Source: CAYTWW01 sp043801855 (lineage in GTDB: Archaea; Nanobdellota; Nanobdellia; Woesearchaeales; GW2011-AR15). Taken from it: 64,000 nt of DNA. Below, piece after piece: positions 63,364 to 64,000 of the stretch; within the stretch, counting starts at the first letter, position 1, and every line of letters starts with the position of its first letter. The notes below the pieces were generated by a model, which searched no databases, was not told the origin of the DNA, and worked only from the letters and a program-made list of their open reading frames with translations. The stretch is taken from contig JAZDLQ010000017.1 in the NCBI GenBank assembly GCA_043801855.1, positions 1 through 64,000 on the forward strand, written 5' to 3'. The position numbers and the translations under genes are program-made.

Positions 63364-63972
63364 ATTAAAGAGGGAAAGAGGGGGCTGGAATCTGAGATAG
63401 TTTCGCTTTTCAATAGAGATATAACTCTTTTAGCGAGCATCAATCAGCTTTCCAAAAAATTAAACAAGGCATACCCTTACATAAACAAAAAGGTAAGCGA
63501 GCTTATCCAGCAGGACGTATTTAAGAAAATTGATGTAGGAAGGTCTTATCTTTGCTCTGTAAACCTAAAAAATGAGCGCGCAGTTTTTCTTCTATCAATA
63601 AATGAGATTGACAAAAAAGAGGCGTTCATAAAAAAGAACAAGGATATCAGGCTTGATGACATCCATTCATTAAAATCAAAATTCAAAGTCCATACTATCC
63701 TTTATTCATCAGGCAGCCTGATATTTGTCCTTGATTACATAAATGACAAAGATGCGATATTAAACCAGTATCCATCACTTAAAAAAATAAGCACCCTTTT
63801 TTTTGATAAGCAAAGTTTCCAGGAATATATCTTGTCAGATAGGGAAGTCATCGATAATCACATCCTTATCTACTCGTTTGAAAAATTCTTTGAACTGCTT
63901 TCTGAAATTGATGACCGGCTTATGCTTAAACATTCTTCAATATTTGGCAAAAACAGAGGCGGCCTGCAATGA
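63364..63972 (+). CDS. Winged-helix regulator-like protein, apparent ATT start
   Basis: About 202 aa. The N-terminal region (ESEIVSLFNRD, LASINQLSKKLNKAYPYINKKV, ELIQQDVFKKIDVGRSYL) is a winged helix-turn-helix with a wing. The remainder is a mixed alpha/beta ligand-type domain (KFKVHTILYSSGSLIFVLDYI). The reading frame contains no ATG, GTG or TTG at its beginning. ATT 63364 follows AGAGGG at a good distance; CTG 63385 after GAGGG is another option. The stop overlaps the next start (ATGA). The repeated AAAAGATATAA sites upstream suggest autoregulation. Confidence 0.65.
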   Translation: MKEGKRGLESEIVSLFNRDITLLASINQLSKKLNKAYPYINKKVSELIQQDVFKKIDVGRSYLCSVNLKNERAVFLLSINEIDKKEAFIKKNKDIRLDDIHSLKSKFKVHTILYSSGSLIFVLDYINDKDAILNQYPSLKKISTLFFDKQSFQEYILSDREVIDNHILIYSFEKFFELLSEIDDRLMLKHSSIFGKNRGGLQ

Positions 63973-64000
63973 AAAAAAAGCTTAGCCTGATTTTGTGTGT
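63969..64000 (+). CDS. Start of a secreted or membrane protein (cut by the window edge)
   Basis: ATG 63969 overlaps the preceding stop as ATGA, and the first ten codons read MKKKLSLILC, a basic start and hydrophobic run typical of a signal peptide, possibly a lipoprotein. Nothing more can be seen. Confidence 0.5.
   Translation, partial: MKKKLSLILC

Overview
The window reads as a chromosome segment of an AT-rich archaeon. Archaeal markers are an adjacent topoisomerase VI B/A pair, an intron-containing tRNA-Arg, TATA-box promoters about 26 nt before leaderless starts, several pilin-like proteins with archaeal class III signal peptides, a TIGR03663/Agl23-type membrane glycosyltransferase, KaiC-family ATPases and ribbon-helix-helix regulators. 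Bacterial-type uvrA/uvrC, many small proteins and many unrecognised membrane proteins suggest a DPANN lineage (Woesearchaeota/Pacearchaeota-like). That placement is inference only.

Layout. 0-5.4 kb: the end of an IS200/IS605-type transposase has invaded the 3' end of a frameshifted GT2 glycosyltransferase, followed by uvrC and uvrA (minus). 5.4-12.5 kb: a tight minus-strand operon of four small pilin-like proteins, the Agl23-like glycosyltransferase (plus), and a very large Cys-rich pilin-like surface protein (minus). 12.7-15.6 kb: top6B-top6A. 15.6-26.1 kb: an accessory block of TPR proteins, an SNF2 helicase, a SWIM zinc-finger protein, a YgjP-like metallopeptidase and several unrecognised proteins. 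This block is bounded distally by a second, diverged copy of the last 15 codons of top6A, so it looks like an island placed at the 3' end of top6A. 26.2-31.0 kb: a membrane protein, two tiny proteins missed by ordinary ORF length cut-offs, tRNA-Arg with a 19-bp duplication of its 3' end, a VanZ-like protein, thiI, a metallo-beta-lactamase-fold hydrolase, a broken LAGLIDADG endonuclease and an array of six strong hairpins.

31.1-41.7 kb: an apparent operon. Two RHH regulators precede a PKD/MopE-type surface protein, a membrane-anchored HerA/FtsK-class ATPase with a large ectodomain, and small proteins sharing a DUF5752-like domain. A coiled-coil protein follows, probably from its own promoter. 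41.7-44.9 kb: GTP-type PEP carboxykinase and an aminotransferase. 45.0-57.2 kb: an RHH regulator, a KaiC ATPase, two more surface/membrane proteins (one carrying the same DUF5752-like domain), a solute-binding-protein fragment, a histidine kinase, a response regulator and a PAS/GAF sensor without a kinase domain. 57.2-64 kb: two KaiC-like proteins without Walker A, a UbiA prenyltransferase, a geranylgeranyl-reductase-like flavoprotein, a V4R-domain protein, another KaiC, and a winged-helix regulator followed by the start of a secreted protein.

The two regions most likely to hold an undescribed system are the SNF2/SWIM/TPR island at the end of top6A and the surface-protein/HerA-type ATPase/DUF5752 cluster. 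A third notable signal is that three genes (about 31.34, 58.99 and 63.36 kb) have no ATG, GTG or TTG start. They carry ATA, ATA and ATT at the expected place behind purine-rich ribosome-binding sites.
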